Shown here: piece by piece, positions 6,188-9,762 of the stretch
How positions within the stretch are numbered: position 1 is the stretch's first letter
How the letters are laid out: each line of letters begins with the position of its first letter
NCBI GenBank assembly: GCA_913041775.1
Contig: CAJWJW010000037.1
Span: 1 to 9,762, forward strand
Direction of reading: 5' to 3'
Origin: an uncultured Flavobacteriales bacterium
GTDB taxonomy: Bacteria; Bacteroidota; Bacteroidia; Flavobacteriales; UBA7430
DNA length: 9,762 nt
The notes under the pieces: generated by a model
Seen by the model: only the letters and a program-made list of their open reading frames with translations
What the model was told of the DNA's origin: nothing
Database searches by the model: none
Position numbers and translations under genes: made by a program

Positions 6188-7231
6188 ATGCAGCAGGATG
6201 AAATTTACATGAAAAGATGCCTAGAATTGGCCGCTTTAGGTTTGGGTAAAACCTACCCCAATCCAATGGTAGGATCTGTAATTGTATACCGTGGAATAAT
6301 TATAGGAGAAGGTTGGCATAAAAAGTCTGGAGAAGCCCATGCAGAAGTAATTGCAGTGGATTCTGTTAAAGACAAGTCTCTGTTAAAAGAGTCGACTATT
6401 TATGTGAGTCTGGAACCCTGTGCACATTACGGAAAAACACCACCCTGTGCAGCATTAATTATTAAACATAAAATTCCTAATGTGGTTATTGGATGTATAG
6501 ACACATTCTCTGAAGTTTCAGGTAAAGGAATCGCTATGTTGCAGGATGCTGGAGCAAATGTAAAGCTTGCTGTATTAGAAGCTGAATGCCTCGAATCGCA
6601 TAAGCGTTTTTTTACTTTTCATCAGAAAAAAAGACCTTATATAATACTTAAGTGGGCCCAAACAAAAGATGGCTTTATTGCTCCTACAACACAACAACAA
6701 GGAAAGCCTTTTTGGATTACAAGTTCAGAATCTAAGAAAATAGTACATAAATGGCGAACTGAAGAAGCATCAATTTTAGTAGGTACGCATACTGCAGAGA
6801 AAGACAATCCTGCACTTACTGCACGATTATGGGAAGGTGAACAACCATTAAGATTAGTCTTGGATAGGCAATTAAGACTTTCGACAGACTTACAAGTATT
6901 TAACAACTCGGCTAAGACGCTTGTATTTACAGCAGAATCAAAAAAGAGTTCAGAGTCTACAGAATACATAACCATTGATTTTTCTAATCTTCACGAAAGA
7001 ATACTAAAGGAACTCCATAAAAGAAATATTCACTCAGTGATTATTGAAGGAGGAAGAGAAACACTTCAATCTTTTATCGATATGAATTTATGGGACGAAA
7101 CACGGGTCTTTACTGGTAAAGAAAATTTAGAAGAAGGTATTTCTGCTCCTGTATTAATAACAAAACCTAATACAGAAGAAAGTATTTCTACAGACCTGTT
7201 GAGCTGGTATAAAAATGATTCAAAAAATTAA
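6188..7231 (+). CDS. ribD: bifunctional diaminohydroxyphosphoribosylaminopyrimidine deaminase / reductase
   Basis: RibD carries out the second and third steps of riboflavin synthesis after GTP cyclohydrolase II. The N-terminal deaminase domain (1-145) shows YPNPMVGSV (23-31). The zinc site is His51 with catalytic Glu53 (HAE), plus Cys78 and Cys87 in EPCAHYGKTPPC. The C-terminal reductase domain has LKWAQTKDGFIA (154-165), ILVGTHTAEKDNPALTAR (196-213), LVLDRQLRL (223-231) and IIEGGRETL (285-293). The length of 347 is normal. The first ATG is chosen because the residues before MKRCLELA fit the family start. It leads a plus-strand run, with the permease gene 36 bases downstream. Confidence 0.95.
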   Translation: MQQDEIYMKRCLELAALGLGKTYPNPMVGSVIVYRGIIIGEGWHKKSGEAHAEVIAVDSVKDKSLLKESTIYVSLEPCAHYGKTPPCAALIIKHKIPNVVIGCIDTFSEVSGKGIAMLQDAGANVKLAVLEAECLESHKRFFTFHQKKRPYIILKWAQTKDGFIAPTTQQQGKPFWITSSESKKIVHKWRTEEASILVGTHTAEKDNPALTARLWEGEQPLRLVLDRQLRLSTDLQVFNNSAKTLVFTAESKKSSESTEYITIDFSNLHERILKELHKRNIHSVIIEGGRETLQSFIDMNLWDETRVFTGKENLEEGISAPVLITKPNTEESISTDLLSWYKNDSKN

Positions 7232-7267
7232 TTGTGTCGGTAAGGCGCATTAACTACAATTCAATAA

Positions 7268-8134
7268 ATGATATACTTACTACTAAGTATCCTCTTTACT
7301 ACAGGGCTAATTCTGATATTTAAACTGTTTCAACGTTTTGAAATAGACAATTTTCAAGCAATCGTATTTAACTATATTACTGCAGGAAGTATTTGCATAT
7401 TTCTATCTGACAGTCCATTTGTACCAACACAAATTATTGCTGAACCATGGTTTAAATCTGCCTTTACTATAGGGCTTATGTTTATTTGTGTTTTTAATTT
7501 GATAGCTTATTCTACTCAAAAAATTGGAATTGCAATAACCTCAGTGTCTACAAAAATATCTCTTTGTATTCCTGTAATATTTGGATTTATCTATTATGGA
7601 GACAGCATAAGTTTTCTTAAAATATTAGGAATCTCCTTGGCACTGCTCTCTATCTACTTCACTTCAAAAAAAGAACAATCAACAAGCGAAGTCAATAGAA
7701 ATTATATACTAGTTCCTGTTGTATTATTTATTTGTACTGGCTTGCTAGACCTCATTTTAATCTATAGCCAGGATACTTACGAAATAGTTAACAAGGGTTT
7801 AGAATTAGAGTTTAGTTCTGTACTATATACTATTGCAGGTTGTATTGGAGTGCCAATTCTCTTAATAAAGTATTTAAATGGACATCCATTAAAGCTCAAA
7901 AATGCAATAGCTGGTATTGTCTTAGGTATTCCGAATGTCTTGTCTATTGTGCTTTTCTTAAAGTGCTTAAACCACTTTCCAGAAAGTACTTTTGTATTTC
8001 CTATTAATAATATGGGAATTGTAGCGACATCGGCTATATTTGCAAGCCTCTTATTTAAAGAGCATTTGTCTAAAATTAATTGGATAGGTATTGTAATTGC
8101 AATGCTCTCTATCCTTCTTATATCTCTATCATAA
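7268..8134 (+). CDS. EamA/DMT-family permease
   Basis: The 288-residue product is an inner-membrane protein with about ten predicted helices, roughly at 1-19, 29-47, 63-82, 87-110, 115-132, 146-166, 183-201, 211-231, 240-263 and 270-287. This fits two five-helix EamA repeats. Each half ends in a similar pattern: a helix running into YYGDS (109-113) or LFKEH (262-266), then a final helix. The family contains exporters of amino acids, nucleotides and other metabolites, and the substrate cannot be read from sequence. Nearness to ribD does not prove flavin transport. Its TAA touches the TTG start of the next gene, so the two are probably translated together. Confidence 0.85.
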   Translation: MIYLLLSILFTTGLILIFKLFQRFEIDNFQAIVFNYITAGSICIFLSDSPFVPTQIIAEPWFKSAFTIGLMFICVFNLIAYSTQKIGIAITSVSTKISLCIPVIFGFIYYGDSISFLKILGISLALLSIYFTSKKEQSTSEVNRNYILVPVVLFICTGLLDLILIYSQDTYEIVNKGLELEFSSVLYTIAGCIGVPILLIKYLNGHPLKLKNAIAGIVLGIPNVLSIVLFLKCLNHFPESTFVFPINNMGIVATSAIFASLLFKEHLSKINWIGIVIAMLSILLISLS

Positions 8135-8752
8135 TTGAGTGAAATAAAGGATTCATACAAAACTATTAAAGCTCCTTCTGAAGGATTCTTTAAAGATCGA
8201 GGTTCAAAGTTTTTTGGCTATGCTTATCCTATAACAAGTGAGCAGGAATTAAAACTAAAAATTGAGGATCTTAAAAAGGAACACCATACAGCAAGACATC
8301 ATTGCTACGCATACCGCTTAAAACAAGATTACTCTGTTTATAGAGCCAACGATGATGGTGAACCTACCAATGCTGCAGGAAAACCGATATTAGGTCAGAT
8401 TGATGCTAAAGAATTAACCAATGTTGGTGTAGTCGTTGTTCGATATTTTGGTGGTACAAAATTGGGTGTTGGAGGAATGATGAATGCTTACAAAACTGCT
8501 GCTTTAGAAGCTTTAAATAATGCTGAAATTGTAGAATGTACAATTGATGAGGAGTTTGAACTTCGCTTTGGGTATCCTGAAATGAATACAGTTATGCGTT
8601 TTATTAAAGACTTAGGCGTAGACATAATTTCGCAAAAAATGGAATTGGATTGCAGACTAATTTTTGCAATACGAAAAAAAGAAGCGCTAAAAGCTCAAGA
8701 GAAATTTACTGGACTAAAGAACATTAGCATAAAAAAAGTAGTAGATGAATAA
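8135..8752 (+). CDS. yigZ: YigZ / IMPACT family (UPF0029) protein with TTG start
   Basis: The 205-residue product has the hallmark motifs of the YigZ/IMPACT N-terminal domain: KKEHHTARHHCYAYRL (47-62), DDGEPTNAAGKPIL (73-86) and VVVRYFGGTKLGVGGMMNAY (100-119). A UPF0029 C-terminal ferredoxin-like domain spans about 140-200. Eukaryotic IMPACT modulates the Gcn2 stress kinase, while the bacterial role is poorly defined. No ATG or GTG in frame precedes the conserved region. The TTG at 8135-8137, directly after the permease TAA, gives SEIKDSYKTI, which matches the usual family N-terminus. The next in-frame ATG lies far inside the domain. Confidence 0.92.
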   Translation: MSEIKDSYKTIKAPSEGFFKDRGSKFFGYAYPITSEQELKLKIEDLKKEHHTARHHCYAYRLKQDYSVYRANDDGEPTNAAGKPILGQIDAKELTNVGVVVVRYFGGTKLGVGGMMNAYKTAALEALNNAEIVECTIDEEFELRFGYPEMNTVMRFIKDLGVDIISQKMELDCRLIFAIRKKEALKAQEKFTGLKNISIKKVVDE

Positions 8753-8792
8753 GCCTTATTTTCAGAAGTGGGAAGCGCTAAATTCATCATTT

Positions 8793-8807
8793 ATAATTGT
8801 CAATTAT
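8793..8807. repeat. short palindrome upstream of the aminopeptidase gene
   Basis: ATAATTG and CAATTAT are perfect inverted arms of seven bases around a single T. It lies 11 bases before the ATG at 8819, in a 66-bp intergenic gap. It could be an operator or a translation-affecting hairpin, but AT-rich palindromes of this size also occur by chance. Confidence 0.35.
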
Positions 8808-8818
8808 TAATTAAGCAT

Positions 8819-9739
8819 ATGGATTACTCATTACTCAAAGAACTACAATCGATACAAGCTCCTGCTGGAGATGAAGCTCCATTAAGAGATTTCATAATTG
8901 ACTATGTAGAGAAAAATAAAGCAAATTGGAAAGTACAGCCAGAACTTATTTATGGCGATGAATTTCAAGATTGCTTAATGCTGAAGTTTGGTACTCCACG
9001 TACAGCCATTTTTGCACACTTAGATTCAATCGGATTTACAGTGCGTTATGGTAAAGAATTGGTGAAACTTGGTGGACCAAGACTTCTAAATGGAATTAAG
9101 CTTGTAGGAGAAGATTCTAAAGGTGCTATAGAAACAGAATTAGTTGTTGATGAGGAAACTAAAGCAATTTCTTATAAACTAGATAGAGATATAGACAGAG
9201 GTACTAACCTTACCTTTAAACCTAACTGGCGCGAAGACGAGGACTATATACAAAATTGCTATATGGATAATCGACTTGGGATGTGGAATGCGCTACAAGT
9301 TGCAGAGACATTAGAAGATGGAGTTATTGCATTCTCTTGCTGGGAAGAAACAGGCGGAGGTTCTGTAGGCTATCTTGGAAAACACATTTACGAAAACTGG
9401 GGGGTACGAAAAGCATTAATCTCTGACATTACTTGGGTTACTCCTGGTGTACCACACGGTAAAGGAGTTGCAATATCGATGAGAGATTCTGGTATACCTA
9501 GAAAATCATACATTCGAAAAATTATAGAGATTGCAAAAAATAACAAAATAAAATTCCAACTCGAAGTTGAAGATGCAGGTGGTTCAGATGGTAATAGCCT
9601 TCAGAAATCACCCTATCCATTTGATTGGTGTTTTGTTGGTGCTCCAGAAGACAACGTACATACACCCGATGAGAAAGTTCATAAAGAAGATATTGCCGAT
9701 ATGGTACAACTATACAAGGTCTTGATGAGAGATTTATAA
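8819..9739 (+). CDS. M42-family metal-dependent aminopeptidase
   Basis: M42 peptidases are cytoplasmic two-metal aminopeptidases that form large tetrahedral assemblies and trim peptides. The metal ligands are visible in family order: His67 and Asp69 in AHLDSIGF, Asp150 in MDNRLG, Glu176-Glu177 in CWEETGGG (general base and ligand), Asp203 in ISDITW, and His281 in DNVHTPDE. VTPGVPHGKGVAISMRDSG (207-225) and GGSDGN (254-259) are also M42-like. At 306 residues it is shorter than most members (about 340-360). The ATG at 8819 is chosen. An in-frame GTG at 8768 would add 17 residues unlike the family N-terminus and encoded by AT-rich intergenic DNA. The gene is 66 bases after yigZ and may have its own promoter. 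Confidence 0.86.
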   Translation: MDYSLLKELQSIQAPAGDEAPLRDFIIDYVEKNKANWKVQPELIYGDEFQDCLMLKFGTPRTAIFAHLDSIGFTVRYGKELVKLGGPRLLNGIKLVGEDSKGAIETELVVDEETKAISYKLDRDIDRGTNLTFKPNWREDEDYIQNCYMDNRLGMWNALQVAETLEDGVIAFSCWEETGGGSVGYLGKHIYENWGVRKALISDITWVTPGVPHGKGVAISMRDSGIPRKSYIRKIIEIAKNNKIKFQLEVEDAGGSDGNSLQKSPYPFDWCFVGAPEDNVHTPDEKVHKEDIADMVQLYKVLMRDL

Positions 9740-9744
9740 AACAC

Positions 9745-9762
9745 AAAAAAGGAGCTTTATAG
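9745..9762 (+). terminator. probable left arm of an intrinsic terminator, cut by the window end
   Basis: Five bases after the peptidase stop there is an A-run followed by GGAGCT, TTAT and AG. If the next bases are CTCC and a T-run, this makes a GGAGCT/AGCTCC stem with a TTAT loop, the same design as the terminator at 1806-1831. The right arm lies outside the window. Confidence 0.35.

Noticed and set aside
6637..6975. 112-codon open frame antisense to ribD
   Set aside because: It lies wholly inside a well-supported gene, and its translation shows no recognisable domain. It is a shadow of ribD.
7777..8160. 127-codon open frame antisense to the permease and the start of yigZ
   Set aside because: It mirrors membrane-protein codons and crosses two good genes. 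There is no independent support.
8768..8818. GTG start adding 17 residues to the M42 peptidase
   Set aside because: The extra residues come from AT-rich intergenic DNA, including the palindrome, and do not resemble the family N-terminus, which begins at MDYSLLKEL.

Overview
The window looks like chromosome of a member of the Flavobacteriaceae (phylum Bacteroidota). It is AT-rich, starts lack Shine-Dalgarno sequences, and several upstream regions carry the Bacteroidota -7 promoter element TAnnTTTG. The small lipoproteins carry acidic residues right after the lipid-bearing cysteine, as surface lipoproteins of this phylum do. Housekeeping proteins (DapA, LigA, PrmC, RibD) have flavobacterial features, and a DUF6913-type gene sits between ligA and dapA. 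This assignment rests on sequence reading alone.

Layout. Positions 1-28 appear to hold the first codons of a minus-strand gene that leaves the window. The divergent intergenic region (29-182) carries two candidate -7 elements on opposite strands and four GTTA motifs spaced one helical turn apart. Positions 183-1804 form a plus-strand accessory cluster. It contains a secreted protein with an HEHDWE motif like that of NPP1/NLP (necrosis-inducing) proteins and an Arg/Trp-rich tail. Three tiny tandem paralogous lipoproteins with a shared CKTC...C...C cysteine pattern follow. The cluster ends at a strong bidirectional hairpin terminator (1806-1831). From 1834 to 6151 four minus-strand housekeeping genes follow. 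The first, prmC, is separated by 60 bp from the tightly coupled set ligA, DUF6913-like and dapA, in which the last two junctions are 4-base ATGA overlaps. prmC and ribD diverge from a 36-bp gap with near-start promoter elements. From 6188 to 9739 the plus strand carries ribD, a ten-helix EamA-type permease, a YigZ/IMPACT-family protein with a TTG start touching the preceding stop, and an M42-type aminopeptidase. The A-run and first arm of a probable terminator are cut by the window end.

How the genes work together. The housekeeping block covers unrelated core tasks: diaminopimelate/lysine synthesis, DNA ligation, release-factor methylation and riboflavin synthesis. It looks like ordinary conserved flavobacterial synteny. 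The least explained part is the 183-1804 cluster. One secreted, possibly membrane-active protein is encoded with three acidic, disulfide-capable, probably surface-exposed lipoproteins. Whether they form a toxin/immunity, adhesion or envelope-stress unit cannot be decided from sequence. I see no tRNA, rRNA, CRISPR array, transposase or integrase, and no clearly broken gene.
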